DNA of 64,000 bases from Polaromonas sp. (lineage in GTDB: Bacteria > Pseudomonadota > Gammaproteobacteria > Burkholderiales > Burkholderiaceae_C). The position numbers and the translations under genes were made by a program. Below, piece by piece: positions 56,582-64,000 of the stretch. The stretch is from positions 55,480-119,479 of the forward strand of contig NZ_JAQSDL010000107.1 of the NCBI RefSeq assembly GCF_029945895.1, read 5' to 3'. The notes under the pieces are model-generated. The model had not been told where the DNA came from, did not search any database, and saw nothing but the letters and a program-made list of their open reading frames with translations. Position 1 is the first letter of the stretch, and each line of letters begins with the position of its first letter.

Positions 56582-57201
56582 TGGGCCCGATACGCCGATG
56601 GTTGCTCGCCGGGTTGCTGGTTCTGGTGCCACTGGCGGTCACGGTCTGGCTGCTCAACTGGATCATCGGCACGCTGGACCAGACCTTGCAGATCCTTCCG
56701 GCGGACTGGCATCCCGACAAGCTGCTGGGTTTTCACCTCCCGGGTTTTGGCGTTCTGCTGGCCCTGGCGATTGTGCTGTCCATAGGCGCCTTCGCCAGCA
56801 ACTTCTTTGGCAGGAAGCTGGTCAGCTGGTGGGATGCGCTGCTCAGCCGCATTCCCATCGTCCGATCCATTTATTCCAGCGTCAAGCAGGTCTCCGACAC
56901 CCTGTTTTCGGAGAACGGCAATGCATTCCGCAAGGCCTTGCTGGTGCAGTGGCCGCGCGAAGGTGTCTGGACCATCGCGTTCCAGACCGGCATGCCAGGG
57001 GGCGATGTGGCCAATCATCTGCAGGGGGACTACGTCAGTGTGTATGTCCCGACGACGCCCAATCCCACGGGTGGCTATTTCATCATGTTGCCCAAGGCAG
57101 ACTGCATCGAACTCAAAATGAGTGTTGACGAAGCCTTGACCTATGTGATTTCCATGGGTGTGGTGGTGCCCGGCAGCGCCGCCAGCTACAAACCGAAATA
57201 A
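56581..57201 (+). CDS. DUF502 membrane protein
   Basis: A 206-residue inner-membrane protein of unknown function. Two N-terminal membrane helices (about 8-30 and 55-78), then a cytoplasmic or periplasmic beta-rich part: IPIVRSIYSSVKQVSDTLF, GVWTIAFQTG and VSVYVPTTPNPTGGYFIMLPK, strongly conserved in DUF502. Stands between FmdB and aspS, a standard betaproteobacterial order. ATG at 56581 used. Confidence 0.9.
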   Translation: MGPIRRWLLAGLLVLVPLAVTVWLLNWIIGTLDQTLQILPADWHPDKLLGFHLPGFGVLLALAIVLSIGAFASNFFGRKLVSWWDALLSRIPIVRSIYSSVKQVSDTLFSENGNAFRKALLVQWPREGVWTIAFQTGMPGGDVANHLQGDYVSVYVPTTPNPTGGYFIMLPKADCIELKMSVDEALTYVISMGVVVPGSAASYKPK

Positions 57202-57249
57202 TCTTTTCTTCCAGGGCGTGCGAGCGCCACAAGCACAAGCGATTTATCT

Positions 57250-59049
57250 ATGACTTCCCAAATGCGTTCCCACTATTGCGGTCTGGTGACCGAAGCCCTG
57301 ATGGGCCAAACTGTGAGCCTGTGTGGCTGGGTCAATCGCCGGCGTGACCACGGCGGCGTGATTTTCATCGACCTGCGCGACCGCGAGGGTTATGTGCAGG
57401 TGGTATGTGACCCCGACCGTGCCGACATGTTCAAGACGGCCGAAGGCGTACGCAACGAGTTCTGCGTGCAGATCAAGGGTCTGGTGCGGGCGCGCCCTGA
57501 GGGCACGGTCAATGACGCGCTGAAAAGCGGCAAGATCGAAGTCCTGTGCCACGAGCTGACCGTGCTCAACCCCAGCGTGACGCCGCCGTTCCAGCTCGAC
57601 GATGACAATCTGTCGGAGACCACCCGCCTGACGCACCGCGTGCTGGACCTGCGCCGTCCCTACATGCAGAACAACCTGATGCTGCGCTACCGCGTGGCCA
57701 TGGAAACGCGCAAGTTCCTCGACGCCAACGGCTTCATCGACATCGAAACGCCGATGCTGACCAAGAGCACGCCCGAAGGTGCCCGCGACTACCTGGTGCC
57801 CAGCCGCGTCAATGAAGGCATGTTCTTTGCGCTGCCGCAAAGCCCGCAGCTGTTCAAGCAGCTGTTGATGGTGGCGGGCTTCGACCGCTACTACCAGATC
57901 ACCAAATGCTTCCGCGACGAAGACTTGCGAGCCGACCGCCAGCCCGAGTTCACACAGATCGATATTGAGACGTCCTTCATGGGCGAGCAGGACATCCGTG
58001 ACATGTTCCAGGGCATGATCAGCAACATCTTCAAAACCGTGCTGGCTACTGACCTTGGCGAGTTTCCGGTCATGACCTATGCCGACGCCATGCACCGCTT
58101 CGGCTCCGACAAGCCCGACCTGCGTATCAACCTGGAGTTCACCGAACTGACAGGCGTCATGGCCGATGTCGACTTCAAGGTCTTCAGCGCGCCGGCCACG
58201 ACAGCGGGCGGACGCGTGGTGGCCCTGCGCGTGCCGGGCGGCTCCGAGATGAGCCGTGGCGAGATCGACGGCTACACCGAGTTTGTCAAGATTTATGGCG
58301 CCAAGGGCCTGGCGTGGATCAAGGTCAATGACGTGAGCAAGGGCAGGGACGGCCTGCAGAGCCCCATCGTCAAGAACATCCACGACGCAGCGGTGGCCGA
58401 AATCCTCAAGCGCACCGGTGCGCAAAACGGCGACATCCTCTTCTTCGGCGCCGACAAGGCCAAGGTGGTCAACGACAGCATGGGCGCCCTGCGCCTGAAG
58501 ATCGGCCTGAGCCCTTTCGGAAGGAAGACCGGTATCTTCACCGCCGGCTGGAAACCGCTCTGGGTGGTGGACTTTCCGATGTTTGAATTCGACGAGGAAG
58601 GCCAGCGCTGGAGCGCGGTGCACCATCCGTTCACGGCGCCCAAGGACGGGCATGAAGACTGGATGGACACCGATCCCGGCAAATGTATTGCCAAGGCCTA
58701 CGACATGGTGCTCAATGGCTGGGAACTCGGCGGCGGTTCGGTGCGTATCCACCGCGCCGAGGTGCAGAGCAAGGTCTTCAATGCCCTGAAAATCGGGCCC
58801 GAGGAAGCGCAGGAAAAGTTCGGCTTTCTGCTTGACGCCCTGCAGTACGGCGCGCCGCCGCACGGCGGCCTGGCCTTTGGCCTGGACCGCATCGTGACCA
58901 TGATGACGGGGGCCGAGTCCATCCGCGACGTGATAGCCTTCCCCAAAACCCAACGCGCGCAGTGCCTGTTGACTCATGCTCCCAGCCCGGTTGACGAGAA
59001 ACAGCTGAGAGAGTTGCACATTCGCCTGCGCAGCCCTCAGCCGGTTTGA
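57250..59049 (+). CDS. aspS: Aspartyl-tRNA synthetase
   Basis: Class II synthetase. 599 residues, the bacterial type: N-terminal OB-fold anticodon domain ([26 protein letters not shown]), motif 2 [23 protein letters not shown] insertion domain in the middle (about 300-410) and motif 3 [16 protein letters not shown]. Start at 57250 ([11 protein letters not shown]). Co-directional with the DUF502 gene, 48 bases downstream. Confidence 0.97.
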   Translation: MTSQMRSHYCGLVTEALMGQTVSLCGWVNRRRDHGGVIFIDLRDREGYVQVVCDPDRADMFKTAEGVRNEFCVQIKGLVRARPEGTVNDALKSGKIEVLCHELTVLNPSVTPPFQLDDDNLSETTRLTHRVLDLRRPYMQNNLMLRYRVAMETRKFLDANGFIDIETPMLTKSTPEGARDYLVPSRVNEGMFFALPQSPQLFKQLLMVAGFDRYYQITKCFRDEDLRADRQPEFTQIDIETSFMGEQDIRDMFQGMISNIFKTVLATDLGEFPVMTYADAMHRFGSDKPDLRINLEFTELTGVMADVDFKVFSAPATTAGGRVVALRVPGGSEMSRGEIDGYTEFVKIYGAKGLAWIKVNDVSKGRDGLQSPIVKNIHDAAVAEILKRTGAQNGDILFFGADKAKVVNDSMGALRLKIGLSPFGRKTGIFTAGWKPLWVVDFPMFEFDEEGQRWSAVHHPFTAPKDGHEDWMDTDPGKCIAKAYDMVLNGWELGGGSVRIHRAEVQSKVFNALKIGPEEAQEKFGFLLDALQYGAPPHGGLAFGLDRIVTMMTGAESIRDVIAFPKTQRAQCLLTHAPSPVDEKQLRELHIRLRSPQPV

Positions 59050-59081
59050 GGCCAGTCGCGGCTCCGGCCGCGGCCTCAGCT

Positions 59082-59145
59082 TGCTACGTTATTGATAGCT
59101 GTTTGCGTATGGCTGGCTTGGGCTGAAAGCCTGTCAGGCTTTTGA
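59082..59145 (+). repeat. Family A short interspersed repeat, copy 10
   Basis: TTGCTACGTTATTGATAGCT, GTTTGCGTATGGC, TGGCTTGGGCTGAAAGCC, TGTCAGGCTTTTGA. Full length, in the aspS-nudB gap. Confidence 0.75.
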
Positions 59146-59224
59146 TTCCCGGCGGGCCGAGGTCGATGCAGCCGGCGTGTCGGCACCGCTGCCTTGCCAT
59201 CTCGCCGGAACCAGGGAGCAGGAA

Positions 59225-59671
59225 GTGAAGCCATGGAAGATTCCCGAGTCGGTGCTGGTGGTCATTCACACCCCGGCGCTGGAAGTGCTGTTGATCGAGC
59301 GCGCGGATCACCCGGGGTTCTGGCAAAGCGTCACCGGTGCGAGGGAAACGCCGGACGAGCCCTTGCTGCAAACCGCGGGGCGCGAGGTCGGGGAAGAAAC
59401 CGGCATCGTGGTGGGTCCTGCCGACTTGCGCGACTGGTCGGTTTCCAACATTTACGACATCTATCCGCAATGGCGCGGGCGTTATGCGCCCGGTGTGACG
59501 CGCAACACCGAGCATGTCTTCAGCCTTTGCGTGCCGCGCACCACCGCCGTCACACTGAGCCCGCGCGAACACACGGCCTGGCAGTGGCTGCCCTGGCTGG
59601 AGGCTGCCGACCAGTGCTTTTCGGCATCCAATGCCGAGGCCATCCTGATGCTGCCCCGCATCCTGGCTTGA
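59225..59671 (+). CDS. nudB: Dihydroneopterin triphosphate diphosphatase NudB
   Basis: Nudix hydrolase of folate synthesis that removes pyrophosphate from dihydroneopterin triphosphate. 148 residues, Nudix motif in TGARETPDEPLLQTAGREVGEETGI, with the one-residue-longer G-x6-E spacing I recall in betaproteobacterial NudB. IPESVLVVIHTP at the N-terminus and HTAWQWLPWLEA near the end fit NudB. GTG at 59225 (KPWKIPES) has GGAG seven bases upstream; an earlier GTG at 59177 lies in the repeat-rich gap. It is about 4 kb from the probable folE, which makes the substrate. Confidence 0.9.
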   Translation: MKPWKIPESVLVVIHTPALEVLLIERADHPGFWQSVTGARETPDEPLLQTAGREVGEETGIVVGPADLRDWSVSNIYDIYPQWRGRYAPGVTRNTEHVFSLCVPRTTAVTLSPREHTAWQWLPWLEAADQCFSASNAEAILMLPRILA

Positions 59672-59681
59672 GGCAGCGCTC

Positions 59682-60926
59682 ATGAACACCCTGCACCGGT
59701 CGGAAACCCTGCAACTGCTGGAAGGCGGGCAACAGTATTTCCCGGCCCTGATCCGCGCCATCGACAGTGCCAATGCCTGGGTGCAGTTCGAGACCTATAT
59801 TTTTGATGTGCACCGGTCTGGCGAGGCTGTGGCCGAGGCGCTGGCGCGGGCCGCGCGGCGTGGCGTGCGTGTCGAGGTGCTGGTGGACGGCATTGGCTCC
59901 GACCCCCTGCCACCGGCATGGCAGCAGAAAATGAAGGAGGCCGGGGTGCAGTGGCTGGTGTATTCGCCGCTGGCGTCAGGTTTGGGCGGGCTGGGCCTGC
60001 TGATGCCCGACCGCTGGCGCCGTCTGCACCGCAAGTTGTGTGTGGTGGACCAGCGCACGGTTTTTTGCGGCGGCATCAATGTGCTTGACGACTTTTACGA
60101 CCCCAACCACGGCGACCTGCAGGCCGCCCGGTTTGACTTTGCGGTGGCGGTCACCGGGCCCATGGCCGCCGAAGCGGCAGAGGCCATGGCCCTGTTGTGG
60201 TGGCGTGTGCAGGCCGGTTACAGCGCGCGGCAAAACCATCTGGCTGCCGCCTGGGAGAAATTCAAGGCAGGCGGTTACGGCCGCCGCACTGAAGCAGAGG
60301 GTCTGTCCGACCCGGCGGCGGCTGCGGTGCCGGGCACGGCAGGCGCGTCCGGCGGCAAGGCCGCGCTGGTGCTGCGCGACAACCTGCGCAACCGCGGCAG
60401 TATTGAAAAGGTGTACCGCCAGGCGATTGGCCGGGCGCGCCACGAAATATTGATTGCGAACGCCTACTTTGTGCCCGGCGGCAAACTCCGGCGCGCCCTG
60501 ATCAAGGCCGCCAGACGGGGTGTTCATGTGACCTTGCTGCTGCAGGGCCGCTATGAGTACTTCATGCAGTACCACGCCGCGCGCCCCGTTTATGGTGCCT
60601 TGCTGGCCGCAGGGGTGGAGATTCACGAGTACGAGGCAAGTTTTCTGCACGCCAAGGTGGCGGTGATTGACGGGCACTGGGCCACCGTCGGGTCGTCCAA
60701 CCTCGACCCGCTGAGCCTGCTGCTGGCGCGCGAGGCCAATGTGGTGATTGAAGACAAGGTCTTTGCCGGCGAGCTGCGCGACAGCCTGCGCACCGCCATA
60801 GCCGGGCACGGACGCCTGCTCGATCCCGTCGCCTACAGCCAGCGGCCCTGGCGCCAGCGTATTCTGGACCACGTCGCCCATGCGCTGATGCGCCTGGCCA
60901 TTTTTGTGACAGGCCAGCGATACTGA
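59682..60926 (+). CDS. clsB: Cardiolipin synthase ClsB (phospholipase D family)
   Basis: Joins phosphatidylglycerol molecules to make cardiolipin at the membrane. 414 residues with two HKD motifs: HRKLCVVDQRTVFCGGINV (about residues 115-135) and HAKVAVIDGHWATVGSSNLDP (about 325-345). VEVLVDGIGS and LLLQGRYEYFMQYHAARPVYGALL match ClsB. No N-terminal membrane helices, as expected for ClsB rather than ClsA. Ten bases after nudB. Confidence 0.93.
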   Translation: MNTLHRSETLQLLEGGQQYFPALIRAIDSANAWVQFETYIFDVHRSGEAVAEALARAARRGVRVEVLVDGIGSDPLPPAWQQKMKEAGVQWLVYSPLASGLGGLGLLMPDRWRRLHRKLCVVDQRTVFCGGINVLDDFYDPNHGDLQAARFDFAVAVTGPMAAEAAEAMALLWWRVQAGYSARQNHLAAAWEKFKAGGYGRRTEAEGLSDPAAAAVPGTAGASGGKAALVLRDNLRNRGSIEKVYRQAIGRARHEILIANAYFVPGGKLRRALIKAARRGVHVTLLLQGRYEYFMQYHAARPVYGALLAAGVEIHEYEASFLHAKVAVIDGHWATVGSSNLDPLSLLLAREANVVIEDKVFAGELRDSLRTAIAGHGRLLDPVAYSQRPWRQRILDHVAHALMRLAIFVTGQRY

Positions 60927-60960
60927 TTTTTTTTTCGCTCCCTGTAGCCCATCCCATCTG

Positions 60961-62019
60961 ATGCAGGACCTGATTGTTCAACGGCCCCAGGGCCTGTACT
61001 GCCCGCCGGGTGATTTTTACATCGATCCCTGGCGACCGGTGGAGCGGGCCGTCATCACGCACGCGCACGCCGACCACGCCCGTCCTGGCCACGCGCACTA
61101 CCTGGCGGCCAGCCAGGCAGAAGGCGTGCTGCGCTCGCGCCTGGGCCAGGGCATCAGCCTGCAGACCCTGGCCTATGGCCAGCAGATCACCCACCACGGC
61201 GTGACGTTGTCGCTGCACCCGGCCGGCCATGTGCTGGGCTCGGCGCAGGTGCGGTTGCAGTATCGGGGGGTGGGAGGCGGGCAGACCTGGGTCGCCAGTG
61301 GCGATTACAAGGTGGCACCCGATGCCACCTGCACCCCGTTCGAGGCGGTGCGCTGCGATGTTTTCATCACCGAGTCCACCTTCGGGTTGCCGATTTACCG
61401 CTGGCGGCCGGATACCGAGCTGTTTGCCGGGATCAATGCCTGGTGGGCCGCCAATGCGGCGGTCGGTCGCGCCAGTGTGTTGATGTGTTACAGCTTCGGC
61501 AAGGCGCAGCGCATCCTCAGCGGGGTCGACGCATCGATTGCGCCCATCATCGTGCACGGCGCGGTGCAAACCCTCAACCAGGCTTACCGCGCGGCGGGCG
61601 TGGCACTGCCCGAAACGCGGACGGTTGAAGAAGTCAGCGCTGCGGTGGATGTCAAACGAGCGCTGGTGCTGTGCCCTCCGGGCGCTGCGGCAGGCCCCTG
61701 GGTGAAGCACTTCGGCGATTTCAGCGACGCTTTTGCCAGCGGCTGGATGCAGTTGCGCGGAGCGCGACGGCGGGGCGCCTACGACCAGGGCTTCGTGCTC
61801 AGCGACCATGCCGACTGGCCGGGCCTGATGGGCGCCATCGCCGCCACCGGCGCGCAGCGCGTGATCGTCACCCACGGCAGTGTGCCGGTGATGGTGCGTT
61901 ATCTGTCCGAGCAGGGGCTGCAGGCGGGGTCTTTTCACACCGAGTATGGTGATGCCGCGGTGGAAGAACAGGGTGAGACCGTGCCTCAGGCGCCAACGAC
62001 AGCGCAGAGCGGGCCATGA
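60961..62019 (+). CDS. Ligase-associated DNA exonuclease (metallo-beta-lactamase/beta-CASP fold)
   Basis: Predicted 3'-end processing DNase working with an ATP-dependent ligase in repair. 352 residues with the MBL motif THAHADHARPGH (H-x-H-x-DH), LSLHPAGHVLGSAQVRL, VASGDYK and the late VLSDHADWPGLM; TESTFGLPIYRW is typical of the ligase-associated group. Its stop overlaps the ligase start (ATGA), so the two are translationally coupled. In many genomes the cluster also has a DEXH helicase and the phosphoesterase PdeM; neither follows here. Confidence 0.9.
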   Translation: MQDLIVQRPQGLYCPPGDFYIDPWRPVERAVITHAHADHARPGHAHYLAASQAEGVLRSRLGQGISLQTLAYGQQITHHGVTLSLHPAGHVLGSAQVRLQYRGVGGGQTWVASGDYKVAPDATCTPFEAVRCDVFITESTFGLPIYRWRPDTELFAGINAWWAANAAVGRASVLMCYSFGKAQRILSGVDASIAPIIVHGAVQTLNQAYRAAGVALPETRTVEEVSAAVDVKRALVLCPPGAAAGPWVKHFGDFSDAFASGWMQLRGARRRGAYDQGFVLSDHADWPGLMGAIAATGAQRVIVTHGSVPVMVRYLSEQGLQAGSFHTEYGDAAVEEQGETVPQAPTTAQSGP

Positions 62020-62572
62020 AACATTTCGCCCGGCTGTTCACGGAAATCGACAGCACCACCTCAACCAACGCCAAGGTCGAGGCGCTGCAGCGGTACTTCG
62101 CCCGCACGGCGGCGCAGGACGCCGCCTGGGCGGTGTACTTTCTGTCGGGCGGCAAGCCGCGCCAGGTGGTGAAGACGGCCACGCTGCGCGCGCTGGCCTG
62201 CGAGGTGGCGGGCATTGCCGACTGGTTGTTCGAAGAGAGTTACCAGACCGTTGGCGATCTGGCCGAAACCATTGCCCATATCCTGCCGCTGGAGAGCGTT
62301 GATTCGGATCTGGGTCTGGCTGACTGGGTGGAAAACCGGCTGCTGCCGCTGCGCGGCCTGCCTGAGGACGAGGTGGCGCAGCGCGTCAAGTCCTACTGGC
62401 GCGAGCTGGATGCCCAAGGGCGCTTCCTGCTGGTCAAGCTGGTCGGTGGCGGCTTTCGGGTGGGCGTCAGCAAGTTGCTGGTGCAGCGTGCGCTGGCGGC
62501 CTGGTCTGGCGTGGACGCCAAACGCATCGCGCAACGCATGATGGGTTACATGGACGCCAAAAGTCTGCCGTC

Positions 62573-62625
62573 TGCTATTAAATATGAAGCACTTGTCGCA
62601 GGTGGGACGGGGGCTGACGCCGATA
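62573..62625 (+). repeat. Family A repeat inside the ligase gene, copy 11
   Basis: TGCTATTAAATATGAAGCAC, TTGTCGCAGGTGGGACGG, GGGCTGACGCC. In frame, coding for AIKYEALVAGGTGADAD between the N-terminal domain and the adenylation domain. Residues SAxxYxALVA are probably usual in the family, so part of this match may be older coding sequence. Confidence 0.5.
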
Positions 62626-63429
62626 TTCTTGATGCAGGCCAGCCTTACCCCTTTTTCCTGGCGCACCCGCTGGACACGCCGCTGGAAGCACTGGAGGCCA
62701 GGCTCGGGCCGGTAGCGGACTGGCAGGTGGAATGGAAGTACGACGGCATCCGCGGCCAGGTGGTCAAGCGCGCCGGCCAGGTCTGGATCTGGTCGCGCGG
62801 CGAAGAGCTGGTGACCGAACGCTTCCCGGAAATTGTGGCGCTGGCGCAGACCCTGCCCGACGGCACGGTGCTGGACGGTGAAATCCTGGTGTGGGGCGAG
62901 GGCGAGGGCGAGGGCGCGCCGGCGCCGTTTGCCCTGCTGCAGCAGCGCATAGGCCGAAAAACGCTGGGCCGCAAGATCCTGGCCGATGTGCCGGTGACCT
63001 TCATGGCCTACGACCTGCTGGAGCTCGGTGGCCAGGATCTGCGCGAGCAGACCCAGCAGCTGCGCCGCCAGAAACTGGAGCAGGTGCTGGCGGCCACGCC
63101 GCTGAAGATGTCACCCATTCAACGCCTCCTGGCCGGCATACGCCACCCTGCGGGCCGAGTCGCGCGCGCGCGGCGTCGAGGGCTTCATGCTCAAGCGTCT
63201 GGATGCCGCCTACGGCACCGGGCGCACCAAAGCCGATGGCTTGTGGTGGAAGTGGAAGGTGGAACCCATGACGATCGACGGCGTGTTGATCTATGCGCAA
63301 GCCGGTCACGGGCGGCGCGCCTCGCTCTACACCGACTACACCTTTGCCGTGTGGAGCCGCGCGCCGCAGGACGCCGCAGAGGCGGCCGCCGTCGTCAAGG
63401 CCATCGGGAAGCGTGAGCCGGCGCAAGCC

Positions 63430-63508
63430 AGCGCCGCGAAGGGCCGCCCCGAGCAAGCGACGGCCCCCTCGGGGGACAGCGCAGCACACGAAGTGGCAAG
63501 CGTGGGCG
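63430..63508 (-). repeat. Family B repeat inside the ligase gene, copy 7
   Basis: Plus strand: GCGAAGGGCCGCCCCGAGC, CGACGGCCCCCTCGGGGGAC, AGCGCAGCACACGAAGTGGC, AAGCGTGGGCGCT. Reverse orientation relative to copy 5. Read through in frame as [27 protein letters not shown], a low-complexity insert in the C-terminal OB domain. Confidence 0.75.
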
Positions 63509-63778
63509 CTCCATTGCAGCTGGTGGCCTTTGCGAAAGCCTATTCCGGCCTGACCGACGAAGAGTTCAAACGCATCGACAGCGTGATCCGCAAAACCACG
63601 CTGGAGAAGTTTGGTCCGGTGCGCAGTGTCAGGCCAACGCTGGTGTTCGAGCTCGGTTTTGAGGGCATCAACCGCAGCCCCCGGCACAAAAGCGGCATTG
63701 CGCTGCGTTTTCCACGCATGCTGCGCATCCGGGACGACAAGCCCCTGCACGAGGCCAATACCCTGGATGACCTCAAAT

Positions 63779-63835
63779 TGCTCCTGAATTCATAGCTGCC
63801 AGCGCCCGCCCACCAAGGGCGGAATGCGTAAACCC
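63779..63835 (+). repeat. Family A repeat at the 3' end of the ligase gene, copy 12
   Basis: TGCTCCTGAATTCATAGCTG, CCAGCGCCCGCCC, ACCAAGGGCGGAATGCG, TAAACCC. The ligase stop codon TAG (63793-63795) lies in its ATAGCTG block. The rest of the gap to 63885 holds nothing I recognise. Confidence 0.65.
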
Positions 63836-63885
63836 TTCGCAAAAGTGGGGCATGCGGGTTTGGGGCCAGGCTGGTAACATCCTGC

Positions 63886-64000
63886 ATGCTCATGAAATCC
63901 AACACGCCTGATTCCCCGGCCCCTCTCGACGAAGGCACGCCGGTCTCCGTCAAGATCCGCGAACGCCTCGCCCTGGCGAAAAAGCGCTTCAATGCCAACG
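63886..64000 (+). CDS. folE: Probable GTP cyclohydrolase I, N-terminal part (cut by window edge)
   Basis: Open frame from ATG at 63886 (or 63892) to the window end, coding for MLMKSNTPDSPAPLDEGTPV then SVKIRERLALAKKRFNAN. The second half resembles the N-terminal helix of betaproteobacterial FolE, the enzyme that makes dihydroneopterin triphosphate, and NudB for the next folate step is 4 kb upstream. Only 38 residues are visible and no catalytic residue is included, so the call is tentative. Confidence 0.5.
   Translation, partial: MLMKSNTPDSPAPLDEGTPVSVKIRERLALAKKRFNAN

Larger units (their letters stand above)
62016..63795 (+). pseudogene. ATP-dependent DNA ligase interrupted by an apparent frameshift
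   Basis: Homolog of the ligases paired with the upstream exonuclease. Frame 1 (from 62016) encodes the N-terminal domain and the adenylation domain with motif I EWKYDGIRGQVVK and motif III FMAYDLLEL. After MSPI (near 63119) the frame is lost; the rest continues one base later from 63121 as [26 protein letters not shown] (motif IV), WWKWK (motif V) and the OB domain with [22 protein letters not shown], ending at 63795. Frame 1 alone runs to 63416 and lacks motifs IV and V, so it should be inactive. Spacing to homologs as I remember them suggests loss of about five bases, or gain of one. The gene also carries two family A and one family B repeat and a GEGEGEG run at about 62896. A sequencing error is possible. 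Confidence 0.85.

Noticed and set aside
60905..60960. T9 run after clsB as a terminator
   Set aside because: The run at about 60928-60937 is not preceded by a convincing stem.

Overview
The window reads as chromosome of a high-GC betaproteobacterium of the order Burkholderiales, most likely family Comamonadaceae (Polaromonas/Rhodoferax/Variovorax type). This is inferred from gene order (hisFIE-HIT-tatABC; petABC-sspAB; secA-argJ; rplU-rpmA-obgE-proB; pilBCD-coaE-zapD-yacG; hemA-prfA-prmC-grxD; ubiE-ubiJ-ubiB) and from two families of short interspersed repeats that I associate with this family. Almost all of the sequence is coding. I see no prophage, insertion sequence, integron, CRISPR array or rRNA operon, and no intergenic gap is longer than about 260 bases.

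Layout. 1-4.2 kb: end of the histidine operon (hisF cut by the window edge, hisI, hisE), a small membrane protein, a HIT hydrolase and the Tat export genes tatABC. 4.2-10.6 kb: a periplasmic DegS-like protease, cysteine synthase, a Nif3-like protein, a membrane protein with a degenerate GGDEF domain, a PdxA-family dehydrogenase and mscL. 10.8-15.2 kb: cytochrome bc1 genes petABC, sspAB and tRNA-Thr. 15.3-22.3 kb: a DciA-like helicase loader, an M23 peptidase, secA, argJ, a DUF815 ATPase and mutT. 22.4-29.2 kb: a lytic transglycosylase, proS, rppH, a CNP1-like protein, proB, obgE, rpmA and rplU. 29.3-36.4 kb: a polyprenyl diphosphate synthase, tRNA-Pro, pilBCD, coaE, zapD, yacG and a small secreted protein. 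36.5-40.4 kb: hemA, prfA, prmC and grxD on the minus strand. 40.5-45.9 kb: a small membrane protein and a complete ugpBAECQ glycerol-3-phosphate uptake operon behind a tandem Pho-box-like array. 46.1-50.5 kb: a 1317-residue FAD/Fe-S oxidoreductase and a DUF971 protein. 50.6-54.6 kb: ubiE, a Tim44-domain protein, ubiJ and ubiB. 54.6-60.9 kb: a sodium/solute symporter, an FmdB zinc ribbon, a DUF502 protein, aspS, nudB and a cardiolipin synthase. 60.9-63.8 kb: a ligase-associated exonuclease and an ATP-dependent DNA ligase broken by a frameshift. The last 115 bases begin a probable folE.

The genes are mostly housekeeping. The unusual content is the repeats. Family A (about 60 bases, AT-rich GCTA...TAGC head and a GGGCT-containing tail) has about 12 copies and family B (70-100 bases, GC-rich, two palindromes) about 8. 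They fill most of the larger intergenic spaces, lie between several convergent gene pairs, and appear to have been absorbed in frame into coding sequences: the Nif3-like gene, a small membrane protein (a whole transmembrane segment), the flavin/Fe-S junction of the 1317-residue oxidoreductase, and three places in the DNA ligase gene including its stop codon. These in-frame repeats, the frameshifted ligase and the Pho-box array before ugpB are the observations most worth checking. I found no convincing new multi-gene defence or biosynthetic system.
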